NCBI RefSeq assembly: GCF_000955955.1
Contig: NZ_JYJG01000022.1
Coordinates: forward strand, 1-44,704
DNA from: Lentzea aerocolonigenes
GTDB taxonomy: Bacteria; Actinomycetota; Actinomycetes; Mycobacteriales; Pseudonocardiaceae
Direction of reading: 5' to 3'
DNA length: 44,704 nucleotides
In this document: piece after piece, positions 35,611 to 44,704 of the stretch
Layout: every line of letters starts with the position of its first letter
How positions within the stretch are numbered: position 1 is the stretch's first letter
Notes under the pieces: model-generated
Told to the model about the DNA's origin: nothing
Seen by the model: the letters and a program-made list of their open reading frames with translations, nothing else
Databases searched by the model: none
Made by a program: the position numbers and the translations under genes

Positions 35611-36279
35611 GTGATCACGCCTGGGGAATATCTGTCGTTCTTGGACGCGCGCCTGCCAGGTCTCGTGGTGGGCGCGCATCTTCATGGCTCGCGCGTGCTG
35701 GACGACGTCGTTCCGGACTCGGACCTGGACATCGTCATCGAGCTGTCCTCGCCGGCCGAGCTGCCGTCGTTCGAAGGTGCCGACGTCGCCGTGGTTCTGG
35801 CCGGGTCGCTGGAGAAGCCGGTTTTCGACGTGACGCCGTTGGCCGGCGAGATCACTCCGGTGCTGTGGCAACAGCTGCGAACCGTCGGTCAAACCGTGCG
35901 CGGCGCACGCCCCACATGTCCGGGCACTGCTGCTGACGTCGAGGCGTACTGCCGCGACAACCTCGTCAGCTACTGGAAGCTGGACTTCGACCGGTTCCGC
36001 GAGGTTCTGCCCACCTTGGACCCGCGCAAGGTGATACCGCGGGACGCACTGCTGTGGGTCGGGCTCGGACCAGCGCGGCTCTGGCACACCATTCACACCG
36101 GCGAGATCATCGGCAAGTCCCGCGCCGGTGAGCTGGCCGCCAAGCGGTGGCCCGACCTCGCGCCACCGATCCTCGACCTGGTGGCGTCGCGCCGAGGCGG
36201 GGACGTCCAGCTCACCGTGGACCACGGCCGGGCTTCGCTGGAGCTGTTCGACCGAATCCTGGCCGACGTAACGACCTGA
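35611..36279 (+). CDS. Nucleotidyltransferase domain protein (aminoglycoside adenylyltransferase-like)
   Basis: A 222-aa protein with the minimal nucleotidyltransferase active site: LHGSRVLDDVVPDSDLDIVIEL, where GS...DxD binds nucleotide and metal, followed by DVTPL. The C-terminal half is helical (SYWKLDFDRFREVL, RDALLWVGLGPARLWHTIHTGEIIGKSRAGELAAKRWP), as in AadA/DUF4111-type adenylyltransferases. Small-molecule modification such as drug adenylylation is possible, but the target is unknown. GTG at 35611 was preferred; TTG at 35602 also fits. It follows bioY by 10 bp. Confidence 0.82.
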   Translation: MITPGEYLSFLDARLPGLVVGAHLHGSRVLDDVVPDSDLDIVIELSSPAELPSFEGADVAVVLAGSLEKPVFDVTPLAGEITPVLWQQLRTVGQTVRGARPTCPGTAADVEAYCRDNLVSYWKLDFDRFREVLPTLDPRKVIPRDALLWVGLGPARLWHTIHTGEIIGKSRAGELAAKRWPDLAPPILDLVASRRGGDVQLTVDHGRASLELFDRILADVTT

Positions 36280-36301
36280 GGCTTTCGCCCGAGAAATCCG
36301 C

Positions 36302-37096
36302 GTGACGACGCATACCCCGGAAGAGCTGGGCTGTCTCGTCGGCGGCCCTTCCCGCGCCGCCGAGGTCGCCCTGGCCCGTCTGCTGCACGCCGGCGCGGTC
36401 CGGATCTCCCGCGACGGCGTGGTGACGGCGGTCCACCGCAACCCGGGCCGCCTCACGCCGTTGGAAGCGCGGATCCTGAACAGCGTCCAGGTGGGCAGGT
36501 ACCTGCACGACGTGCTGCGGGAGACGGCCACCTCACCTGAGGCCGAGGGCCTGCGCCACCACCTCGCGGACCGCGGCCTGCTGCGGCACCACCGGTCGTG
36601 GCGTCCCAGGCTGTACCCGTGGCTGTTCCTGCTCGGGGCGGCGCTCGTGCTGACCGGCTTCTTCCGGATCGTGGTGCCGGACCTGCTGCGGGAGCTCCCG
36701 GTGCCGGACATCACCGAGTACCCGCCCTGGTACTTCTTCGCGGCCGGCGTGGTGGTGTTCGTCTGGGCTTCGGTGCTGAAGGCGCGTGACCCCGGCCGGC
36801 TGCGGACCAGGTCCGGTTACCAGCTGGCGAAGCGGGCACAGCTGCGGGTCAGCACCCAGGACCCGGTGGGCGCGGTCGCGTCTCGCGGACTGCGCGGCAA
36901 GGTCGGCCGGGTCGCGATCGCCGGGATGCTGGGGCTGACGCCGGTGATGGTCGGGCTGCTGCCCGCGCGTGACACCTCGTCCAGCAGCAGTTGCGGCAGT
37001 GGCTGTTCGTCGAGCTCGTGCGGCAGCGGTGACAGCGGTGGCGGCTGCGGTGGAGGCGGCTGCGGCGGCGGGTGCGGTGGAGGCGGCGGCGACTGA
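36302..37096 (+). CDS. TIGR04222 domain membrane protein with Cys/Gly/Ser-rich tail
   Basis: A 264-aa protein. The N-terminal 90 residues are cytosolic and helical (EELGCLVGGPSRAAEVALARLLHAGAVRI, the TIGR04222 opening). Two membrane helices follow (PWLFLLGAALVLTGFFRI and WYFFAAGVVVFVWASVL), a third hydrophobic patch lies near residue 205, and the last 45 residues are almost only Ser, Cys and Gly. Function is unknown; the glycine-cysteine tail recalls other actinobacterial TIGR04222 members. The GTG start has no strong SD. Confidence 0.85.
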   Translation: MTTHTPEELGCLVGGPSRAAEVALARLLHAGAVRISRDGVVTAVHRNPGRLTPLEARILNSVQVGRYLHDVLRETATSPEAEGLRHHLADRGLLRHHRSWRPRLYPWLFLLGAALVLTGFFRIVVPDLLRELPVPDITEYPPWYFFAAGVVVFVWASVLKARDPGRLRTRSGYQLAKRAQLRVSTQDPVGAVASRGLRGKVGRVAIAGMLGLTPVMVGLLPARDTSSSSSCGSGCSSSSCGSGDSGGGCGGGGCGGGCGGGGGD

Positions 37097-37159
37097 GTCC
37101 GCGCCGACTGGGCGGGTCTGTGTCCGCGGTGTCTGGCGGAGACTGTCGGACCTGCCGGG

Positions 37160-37165
37160 TACGGT
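37160..37165 (+). promoter_or_regulatory. -10 box for a probable leaderless dinG mRNA
   Basis: TACGGT (TANNNT) ends 7 nt before the GTG start of dinG, with no ribosome binding site between, as in actinobacterial leaderless promoters. No good -35 hexamer is seen. Confidence 0.4.
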
Positions 37166-37172
37166 CTGTCTC

Positions 37173-39176
37173 GTGCCTGAAGTTCCCCCCACCCTGAGCC
37201 TCCTCGAGACCGCCGTCCACGCCGTCGGTGGTGCGGAGCGCCCTGGCCAGGTGGAGATGGCCGAGGCCGTCGACCACTCCATCCGCACGGGCGAGCATCT
37301 CGCGGTGCAGGCGGGCACGGGTACCGGCAAGTCGCTCGCGTACCTGGTGCCGTCGATCAGGCACGCCGTGGCGGAGGCCGAGACGGTCGTCGTCTCCACG
37401 GCCACGATCGCCCTGCAGCGGCAGCTGGTCGACCGGGATCTGCCACGCCTCGCCAAGGCCCTCAAGAAGGAGCTCGGCCGCGAGCCCACGTTCGCCATCC
37501 TCAAGGGCCGCAGGAACTACCTGTGCATGCACCGCGTCCACAACGGCGCGCCGGACGAGCCGGACGACAGCGTGCTGTTCGACCCGTTCGCGATGTCGAA
37601 GCTCGGGCGTGAGGTGAAGCGGCTGAACGAGTGGTCGTCGGACACCGAGACCGGCGACCGCGACGAGCTCGTGCCCGGCGTGAGCGAGCAGGCGTGGCGG
37701 CAGGTCAGCGTCACCGCGCGCGAGTGCCTCGGTGTGTCGAAGTGCCCGATCGGCGCCGACTGCTTCGCGGAGAAGGCGAGGGCGCAGGCCGGCAAGGCGG
37801 ACGTGGTGGTCACGAACCACGCGATGCTCGCCATCGACGCGTTGGAGGGCTACCAGGTTCTGCCGGACCACGACGTGGTGGTGATCGACGAGGCGCACGA
37901 CCTGGTCGACCGCGTCACGTCGGTGGCCACGGAGGAGCTGAGCGGCGCATCCGTGGCGATGGCGGCGCGCAGGTGCGGCCGGCTGATCGACCAGGACGTC
38001 GCGGACCGCCTCGCCGAGGCCGGCGACGGCCTGGCGATGATCCTCGAGGACATGCCGTCTGGCCGCCTGGACGCACTTCCGCGAGCGCTCTCCGGCGCAC
38101 TCGCGGCCACCCGCGACGCCGCGCACAACTGCATGTCCGCGCTGGGGTCCGAGCGCAAGGAGGACCCGGACGGCGCGACGGCGCGCAAGCTCGCGCTGGC
38201 GTTGCTCGAAGAGGTCCACGACTGCGCGGTGCGGATCCTCGACGCGTTCGGCGAGGAACACGACGTGGTGTGGGTGTCGGGCGACTTCAACCAGAAGTCA
38301 CCGGTGCTGCGGGTCGCGCCGCTCGGCGTCGGCGGGCTGCTCCGGGAACGCCTGTTCGCCAAGCGCACCACTGTCCTCACCTCCGCGACACTCACGCTGG
38401 GCGGCGCGTTCGACACGATGGCCCGCCAGTGGGGTCTGCCGCCGTCGGAGAAGGTCCGCAAGATCGAGGGCGCGGCCACGGACAAGGACATCGACGGTCC
38501 CAAGTGGACCGGCCTGGACGTCGGCAGCCCCTTCGAACACGGCAGCAGCGGCATCCTCTACGTGGCAAGGCATCTGCCGCAACCGGGCCGCGACGGCCTG
38601 CCCCCGGAGTACCTCGACGAGATCGAGGGCCTGGTGAACGCGGCAGGCGGCCGCGCACTCGGCCTGTTCTCCTCGACGCGCGCGGCCAAAGCGGCCACGG
38701 AAGCGTTGAGGGACAAGCTCGACTACCCGATCCTGTGCCAGGGCGACGACGCGACCGGCCTGCTGGTCAAGAAGTTCTCCGAGGACGAGCGCACGTGCCT
38801 GTTCGGCACCCTGTCGCTGTGGCAGGGCGTCGACGTCCCCGGCCCGTCCCTGCAGCTCGTGATCATGGACCGCATCCCGTTCCCGCGCCCGGACGACCCG
38901 CTCGCCTCCGCCCGCCAGAAGGCCATCAACTCACGTGGCGGCAACGGCTTCCTCACCGTCGCCGCCACGCACGCCGCCCTGCTGCTCGCCCAGGGCGCCG
39001 GCCGGTTGCTGCGCTCGATGTCGGACAAGGGCGTCGTGGCCATCCTCGACCCGAGGCTGGCCACGGCCCGCTACGGCGGCTTCCTGCGCGCCTCACTCCC
39101 CCCGTTCTGGACGACCTACGACCCCGACGTGGTCAGGGCCGCCCTCAAACGCCTGGACGCGGCTCAGACCCCGTGA
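37173..39176 (+). CDS. dinG: ATP-dependent DNA helicase, DinG/XPD-like, Fe-S
   Basis: A 667-aa superfamily 2 helicase acting on damaged or structured DNA, 5'-3'. Walker A GTGTGKS (48-54), DEAH box VVIDEAHDLVDR, and four cysteines of the Fe-S domain (NYLCMH, ECLGVSKC, ADCF). Motif III-like LTSATLTLGG, motif V LFGTLSLWQGVDVPG and motif VI QGAGRLLRS are all present. By position it equals Rv1329c. GTG at 37173 was preferred since homologues start near this point and it fits a leaderless promoter. The 3' end overlaps the convergent VOC gene by 32 bp. Confidence 0.94.
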   Translation: MPEVPPTLSLLETAVHAVGGAERPGQVEMAEAVDHSIRTGEHLAVQAGTGTGKSLAYLVPSIRHAVAEAETVVVSTATIALQRQLVDRDLPRLAKALKKELGREPTFAILKGRRNYLCMHRVHNGAPDEPDDSVLFDPFAMSKLGREVKRLNEWSSDTETGDRDELVPGVSEQAWRQVSVTARECLGVSKCPIGADCFAEKARAQAGKADVVVTNHAMLAIDALEGYQVLPDHDVVVIDEAHDLVDRVTSVATEELSGASVAMAARRCGRLIDQDVADRLAEAGDGLAMILEDMPSGRLDALPRALSGALAATRDAAHNCMSALGSERKEDPDGATARKLALALLEEVHDCAVRILDAFGEEHDVVWVSGDFNQKSPVLRVAPLGVGGLLRERLFAKRTTVLTSATLTLGGAFDTMARQWGLPPSEKVRKIEGAATDKDIDGPKWTGLDVGSPFEHGSSGILYVARHLPQPGRDGLPPEYLDEIEGLVNAAGGRALGLFSSTRAAKAATEALRDKLDYPILCQGDDATGLLVKKFSEDERTCLFGTLSLWQGVDVPGPSLQLVIMDRIPFPRPDDPLASARQKAINSRGGNGFLTVAATHAALLLAQGAGRLLRSMSDKGVVAILDPRLATARYGGFLRASLPPFWTTYDPDVVRAALKRLDAAQTP

Positions 39177-39741
39177 TCCGCTCGACCAACTCGTCGCGGT
39201 ACGCCTGAGCTTCCACGAATTCCGGTTCCGATCCGTCGGCGTGCTTCAACGCGCCTTCGAGGATCTTCAACGCCTGCCGCTCATCACCGCGGGCGTCAGC
39301 CTGCCGTGCCGCGTTCTCCATGGCCTTGGCGAGCTTGGTCGTCGCCTCGGGCTCTTGCGTGGCACGGCTGAACCGAACCCAGTTGCCGCCGGGATCGACG
39401 ACGACAAATCCGGTGTACCTGTCGTTGCGCAGCCGCGGCCGGGTCATCCGCGGTATGCCGGTGACGAGCACCTTGCCGTGCACGGCCCGCATGCCCGCCG
39501 CAAAGGCCTCGTACATCTCGCTCGTGTCCGGCACGATGACCACACACGTGCTGTGCGACTGCTCCGGAACGTGACCGGGCATCCCGTAGAAGTGCAGGTT
39601 GATGTCCTCGCGCTGCATCGCGACGTACGGGTTCGGCTTCATCTGCCGGTACGTGACCGAGAAGCCGAGCATCTCGTAGAACGACTGCATCTGGTCGATG
39701 GAATTGCAGGGCAGGAGCGGAATCGTCAGTTCGTTCGCCAC
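39145..39741 (-). CDS. VOC family protein with C-terminal helical extension (paralogue 1)
   Basis: A 198-aa protein. Residues 1-130 form a vicinal-oxygen-chelate (glyoxalase/bleomycin-resistance) fold: TIPLLPCNSIDQMQSFYEMLGFSVTYRQ, INLHFYGMPG and FVVVDPGGNWVRF. The last 65 residues form a helical extension with DERQALKILEGALKHADG, TPR-like. Its paralogue at 40565-41137 keeps the same two-part layout. It probably binds a small molecule; catalytic metal ligands are incomplete. GTG start at 39741. Confidence 0.87.
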   Translation of the reverse strand: MANELTIPLLPCNSIDQMQSFYEMLGFSVTYRQMKPNPYVAMQREDINLHFYGMPGHVPEQSHSTCVVIVPDTSEMYEAFAAGMRAVHGKVLVTGIPRMTRPRLRNDRYTGFVVVDPGGNWVRFSRATQEPEATTKLAKAMENAARQADARGDERQALKILEGALKHADGSEPEFVEAQAYRDELVERITGSEPRPGV

Positions 39742-39789
39742 CGCCCGAAGCTAAGCCCGGTCACGCCAAAACGACACCGAGCAATTTGC

Positions 39790-40104
39790 TCAAGCGAACA
39801 GCAGTGCCAGTCCGCCGAGCATCAGCAACGCCGACACCACGGCAATCGCCAGCACCCGCCCACGCGGCGTCCCCGCGTGCCTCAACGCCATGCCCAACGG
39901 CCCGATCCCAGCCACAACAGCCCCTTTCGACGGCATAGCGACAACAGCGCGCAACGCCCCGAACGCCACCATCAACGGCGACATGCCGAGTTCGCGCGCC
40001 CCGACAACATCCGCTTCCCACTGCTCGCGATAGCGCTCATCACCAAGGACCGCCGCCGCGAACCGCACCACCAACAGTCCGACCTTCATCTGGGCCGCTC
40101 TCAC
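39790..40104 (-). CDS. Small membrane protein paired with PadR
   Basis: A 104-aa protein with an N-terminal charged helical stretch (VLGDERYREQWEADVVGARELGMSP) and one or two hydrophobic segments (MVAFGALRAVVAM and VLAIAVVSALLMLGGLALLF). The ERYREQWEAD part resembles the permease-prefix type of domain often encoded beside PadR regulators. GTG at 40104 overlaps the PadR stop (GTGA), so it is the regulated partner of that operon. Function unknown. Confidence 0.72.
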   Translation of the reverse strand: MRAAQMKVGLLVVRFAAAVLGDERYREQWEADVVGARELGMSPLMVAFGALRAVVAMPSKGAVVAGIGPLGMALRHAGTPRGRVLAIAVVSALLMLGGLALLFA

Positions 40105-40406
40105 TGCGCGGTCCTGGGCACGAATCGAGGCTCCGGAGCAGCCCGCGCAACGACCTTCCGCGCCTCAGCAGCCCCGTCCGCCGTCAACCGGTACATCCGC
40201 CGCCGAGGCCCCCGCCGTTCCGCGTCGTCATCCCACTCCGACGTGACCCAGCCCGCGCGCTCCAGCCTGTCCAGCAACGGATAAACGCTGCCCGACGGCC
40301 TTCCGGTCAGCTTGATGATCTCCAGCCCCCACCGCGGCTCATCAGCACCCAGCAGCACTTCGAGCACGTCGACGGTGGCCTTGCCGATGCGTTGCAGTGG
40401 CTCCAC
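40101..40406 (-). CDS. PadR family transcriptional regulator
   Basis: A 101-aa winged-helix protein: ATVDVLEVLLGADEPRWGLEIIKLTGRPSGSVYPLLDRLERAGWVTSEWDDDAERRGPRRRMYRLTADG contains the helix-turn-helix and the GPRRRxYxLT wing motif typical of PadR. The C-terminal dimerisation helix is short, so it belongs to the small PadR-s1 type. GTG at 40406 lies 7 nt downstream of a TAGTAT -10 box, suggesting a leaderless mRNA. Coupled to a small membrane protein. Confidence 0.92.
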   Translation of the reverse strand: MEPLQRIGKATVDVLEVLLGADEPRWGLEIIKLTGRPSGSVYPLLDRLERAGWVTSEWDDDAERRGPRRRMYRLTADGAAEARKVVARAAPEPRFVPRTAQ

Positions 40407-40413
40407 ACCACCA

Positions 40414-40428
40414 ATACTACCTATGTAG
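40414..40428 (-). promoter_or_regulatory. PadR promoter with candidate operator
   Basis: On the minus strand TAGTAT (40419-40414) is placed 7 nt before the GTG start. Overlapping it is an inverted repeat CTAC-N4-GTAG (40417-40428), a plausible PadR autoregulatory operator. Confidence 0.5.
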
Positions 40429-40437
40429 ATTAAGCAT

Positions 40438-40557
40438 CTGCAAGTACCACCAACTCATGATCGAATCGCCCACAACCACACCCAACCTGTTCGTCGATCG
40501 ACGAACATTTTGGGTGCGGAAAAGTGCCTGTTGATGTTGAGTTGGCGGTACTTGCAG
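40438..40557. repeat. 120-bp imperfect palindrome (foldback, MITE-like)
   Basis: The outer 20 bases (40438-40457, CTGCAAGTACCACCAACTCA) pair with 40538-40557 with one mismatch. The inner 36 bases (40480-40515) form a second near-perfect dyad (ACCCAA..TGTTCGTCGA / TCGACGAACA..TTGGGT, two mismatches). Both arms share the exact centre 40497.5, and the two 23-base segments between them are equal in length and partly complementary (11 of 23). No transposase is present and no target duplication is evident. It sits between the PadR promoter and the end of the upstream VOC gene and may also act as a terminator. Confidence 0.85.
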
Positions 40558-40564
40558 GCGCCGG

Positions 40565-41137
40565 TCAGCCGTGCAGGCCCAGCCTTTCAAGCAGTTCGTC
40601 GCGGAACTCGAGCGCCGACTCCCGCTCCTCCTCCGAGGCGTGCGTCTCCCGCACCAACGCCCCTTCGAGGATCTTCAACGCCTGCCGCTCAGCCCCGTGC
40701 GACCCGGCCAGCGTCACCGCGTTCCGCAACGCCCGCGTGAGCCCGTTCCGCGAAGGCTCCCGCTCCCGCACCGCCGGGACCACCCGGATCCAGTTGCCCC
40801 CGGGATCGACGAACAGGAACCCGTCCCGCCGCGGCCGGGTCATCCGCGGAATGCCCGTCAGCAGAACCTGCCCGTACACCGCGCGCATCCCCAGAGCGAA
40901 CGCCTCGTACAGCTCCCGCGGATCCTCGACCTGGATCAAGCACGAGCTGTACGACTCAGCAGGTTCATACCCCGGGATGCCGAAGAAATGGAGGTTGATC
41001 TCCTCGCGCCGCACCGAGAGGTACGCGTTCGGCCGGTACTGCCGATACGTGACCGTGAACCCGAGCATCACGTAGAACTCGGCCACCTCGTCGATGGAGG
41101 CGCACGGCAGCAGCGGGATCGTCACCTCGTTGGCCAC
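40565..41137 (-). CDS. VOC family protein with C-terminal helical extension (paralogue 2)
   Basis: A 190-aa paralogue of the protein at 39145-39741, sharing the opening MANE-TIPLLPC-SID, the central TGIPRMTRPR and the extension motif ERQALKILEGAL. The VOC domain is again followed by a helical extension of about 60 residues (ASEEERESALEFRDELLERL). It is separated from paralogue 1 by the PadR/membrane-protein operon and the foldback element, indicating an old duplication. Ligand unknown. GTG start at 41137. Confidence 0.87.
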   Translation of the reverse strand: MANEVTIPLLPCASIDEVAEFYVMLGFTVTYRQYRPNAYLSVRREEINLHFFGIPGYEPAESYSSCLIQVEDPRELYEAFALGMRAVYGQVLLTGIPRMTRPRRDGFLFVDPGGNWIRVVPAVREREPSRNGLTRALRNAVTLAGSHGAERQALKILEGALVRETHASEEERESALEFRDELLERLGLHG

Positions 41138-41159
41138 GCAGCCACGCTAGACCCAGAGA

Positions 41160-42539
41160 TCAGCCGTCGACCAGCAATCCACGTAACGGTCCTTGCAGCC
41201 TTCCGGCCCGCCTCGACACCCCTGGCAGCGTGGTGACCCGCGAGCGCCCCTCCAGAGCGGGCCTCCACACGGTGTCCACCACCTCGTCCACCGGACCGGA
41301 CACGTCCGCGCCCAGGTGCTCGGCCCACAGCCGCAGCCGGGTGGAACGCGCCACCGCCGCGTCGTCGGTCACCACGTTGACCTCGGTGTCGTTGAACAGC
41401 GAGTGCTCGTTGAGGTTCGCCGAGCCGACCGAGAGCCACTGATCGTCCACAATGGCCAGTTTGGCGTGTACGTAGACCGGAGCATCACCGTGTGCGACAA
41501 GGGTTGCGGCGACCAGCCGCCGGTCGACGTCCGCGTCGATCAACCGGCCCAGCTGCCCGCGGGTGGTGTCGGCGCCGTTGCTGGGCTTCTGCGGCAGAAG
41601 CAGCACCATGCGGAACTCGGGCGAAGGCGGCCGGCACAGCTTGTCGATCAGCACCTCGGTGATCTCCGGCGACCACAGGAACTGGTTCTCCAGGTAGATC
41701 AACGACCGAGCCGCCCGCAGCGCCCGCAGGTAGGAGTCGAGCAGGCTGAAGTCGCCGTGCGGTGCGAAATCGTAGGTCTTCTCCGGAACCGTCCGCACCA
41801 GCTGCACGGACGACGGCCCGGCCTCGGGAGGAACCTCGGGTGCGGGCAGGGTCTCCCCCGCGATCTCCAGCCACCGCGCGGCGAAGTGCCCGGCCACCTC
41901 CGCCACGACCGGCCCCTCCAGCCGCGCCACGTGGTCGTGCCAGCCGAGGTCGCGCGGCGGGTGCTCCGGCGAGTCGTGCCGGTCGCCCTCGACGGCGGTC
42001 ATGTCCAGGCCGCCGACGAACGCCACGTCGTCGACGATCACGACCTTCTCGTGGTGGCAGTGCAGGGTTCGCTCGCGTGCGTCGAGCTCGCACCGGACGG
42101 CGCCGCAGTCCCAGAAGGCCTTCTGCGCGGCCAGTGCCCGCTTGCGGGTCGGCTCGAAGAACGGGATCGGCGGGCCCGCCCACAGCAGCACGCGCACCGG
42201 AACCCGTTCCGCCGCAGCCGAAAGCAGCTCACGCAGCTGCGGTGCACCCGGCTCGCGGGTCAGCTGGAAGTCCGGCGAGGCGTGCCAGTTCGCGATGTGG
42301 ATGTACTTCTGCGCGTTCTCGATCGCCTCCGCCACAACGGGAAACGCCGTCGCGCCGTCGATCAGGACCTCGATCTTGTTGCCGTGCTGGACGGGCCGGC
42401 GCGGGGTGAACCACCCCGCGTCGCCGCTGTCCAGCACCTCGCCCCACCCCAGCCGCCGCAGCCGGCGACCGTGATGGGAGCACAGCACGTTCTCCAGCCC
42501 GTCACCGAGCCGCGCGTCGAGCACGTCGAGTAAGCCCAC
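41160..42539 (-). CDS. Phospholipase D family protein (two HKD motifs)
   Basis: A 459-aa protein with both active-site motifs: HCHHEKVVIVDDVAFVGGLD (first HKD) and VHAKLAIVDDQWLSVGSANLNEHSLFNDTEVNV (second HKD). The spacing and the NLNEHSLFNDTE block resemble cardiolipin-synthase or phosphatidyltransferase-type PLD proteins. It has no signal peptide and no N-terminal membrane helices, so the substrate may be a phospholipid at the inner face; PLD-fold nucleases are a less likely alternative. GTG at 42539 has no strong SD. Confidence 0.9.
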   Translation of the reverse strand: MGLLDVLDARLGDGLENVLCSHHGRRLRRLGWGEVLDSGDAGWFTPRRPVQHGNKIEVLIDGATAFPVVAEAIENAQKYIHIANWHASPDFQLTREPGAPQLRELLSAAAERVPVRVLLWAGPPIPFFEPTRKRALAAQKAFWDCGAVRCELDARERTLHCHHEKVVIVDDVAFVGGLDMTAVEGDRHDSPEHPPRDLGWHDHVARLEGPVVAEVAGHFAARWLEIAGETLPAPEVPPEAGPSSVQLVRTVPEKTYDFAPHGDFSLLDSYLRALRAARSLIYLENQFLWSPEITEVLIDKLCRPPSPEFRMVLLLPQKPSNGADTTRGQLGRLIDADVDRRLVAATLVAHGDAPVYVHAKLAIVDDQWLSVGSANLNEHSLFNDTEVNVVTDDAAVARSTRLRLWAEHLGADVSGPVDEVVDTVWRPALEGRSRVTTLPGVSRRAGRLQGPLRGLLVDG

Positions 42540-42569
42540 GAGCCGGGGATTTGCCCGTTCAGACCGTTC

Positions 42570-44476
<1,907 letters not shown>

Positions 44477-44485
44477 TCAGACGCA

Positions 44486-44521
44486 ATGAGCCCCGGCAGC
44501 ATGGCAGCTGCCGGGGCTCAT
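44486..44521 (-). terminator. Perfect hairpin between ctaD and serB
   Basis: ATGAGCCCCGGCAGC and GCTGCCGGGGCTCAT form a 15-bp perfect stem with a 6-nt loop (ATGGCA). It lies downstream of ctaD on the minus strand and ends before the serB ribosome binding site. No U-tract follows, as is common for actinobacterial terminators; partial read-through into serB is possible. Confidence 0.65.
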
Positions 44522-44543
44522 CGTTGAACCTGTTACTCGCAGG

Positions 44544-44704
44544 TTACTTGTGGTCCGAGTCGTCCTTCTCGGAGGCCGTGCCCGACTTCATCGCCGAGGC
44601 CGCGAGCTCCGACGGAGCGGGCTTGGCGTCCTCGTGCGCGATGATCTTGCCGGTGAAGGTCACGTGGCCCTCGTTCCGGATCCGCTCGATCATGTGCGGG
44701 TAGT
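44544..44704 (-). CDS. ctaD: Cytochrome c oxidase subunit I, C-terminal end
   Basis: The last 53 codons of a gene continuing beyond the right edge, ending in TAA at 44544-44546. The readable tail YPHMIERIRNEGHVTFTGK matches the extramembrane C-terminus of actinobacterial CtaD, the haem-copper subunit of the aa3 oxidase, followed by a low-complexity acidic end (SEKDDSDHK). The identification also rests on the ctaD-serB2 order in mycobacteria. The catalytic region is outside the window. Confidence 0.8.
   Translation of the reverse strand, partial: YPHMIERIRNEGHVTFTGKIIAHEDAKPAPSELAASAMKSGTASEKDDSDHK

Overview
The window is GC-rich, densely packed actinobacterial DNA with many GTG starts, 4-bp ATGA/GTGA gene overlaps, leaderless-looking starts and Tat/lipobox secretion signals. 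A core block matches, gene for gene, the Mycobacterium tuberculosis Rv1329c-Rv1341 neighbourhood as I remember it: dinG, pncB, clpS, DUF2017, P1 peptidase, mec-cysO-cysM, rhomboid, murI, MBL phosphodiesterase, rph, rdgB. The accessory content (several glycoside hydrolases, an actinobacterial exosortase, an NLR-like NACHT gene) points to a saprophytic Pseudonocardiales-type organism (Lentzea/Saccharothrix/Amycolatopsis relatives). The taxon is inferred.

Region 1 (1-8900) is a carbohydrate region. It holds a GH95-like enzyme followed by a GH27 alpha-galactosidase cut by the window edge, a TetR regulator, a DUF3618 protein, a short-variable-arm tRNA with anticodon UAG, a large LuxR/ATPase regulator with an N-terminal zinc-finger-like motif, and a divergent secreted GH97-NPCBM enzyme. 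Region 2 (8900-14150) holds a DedA membrane protein, tandemly duplicated 3' ends of a flavin monooxygenase gene, that monooxygenase, a luciferase-like oxidoreductase, a lipoprotein, Bcp peroxiredoxin and an SMR transporter. Region 3 (14154-17102) is one large NACHT STAND ATPase with an all-helical N-terminus and a leucine-rich-like C-terminus, of the type linked to bacterial anti-phage immunity.

Region 4 (17099-29185) is the conserved core block, interrupted by insertions: DUF2231 and OsmC; an SMP-30 gene broken by a 19-bp tandem duplication; and an ArsR-SRPBCC pair. It covers dITP/RNA housekeeping, glutamate racemase, CysO-dependent cysteine synthesis, protein turnover (ClpS) and NAD salvage (pncB-pncA).

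Region 5 (29191-34905) is a surface-protein module. One strand carries a choice-of-anchor P protein, a 62-aa micro-protein that is little more than an LAVTG sorting signal, and a UDP-GlcNAc 2-epimerase, followed by a related but unanchored secreted protein. The divergent strand carries an exosortase (Cys80/Arg125/His146) overlapping a membrane GT2 glycosyltransferase, then a small secreted protein. I regard this as the best candidate for a little-described system: coupled protein sorting and glycosylation.

Region 6 (35028-44704) contains BioY, a nucleotidyltransferase, a TIGR04222 membrane protein, DinG, two paralogous VOC proteins flanking a PadR/membrane-protein operon, a 120-bp foldback element, a phospholipase D family protein, a Pth2-domain protein, SerB and the 3' end of ctaD. 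No transposase, integrase, CRISPR array or rRNA was seen.
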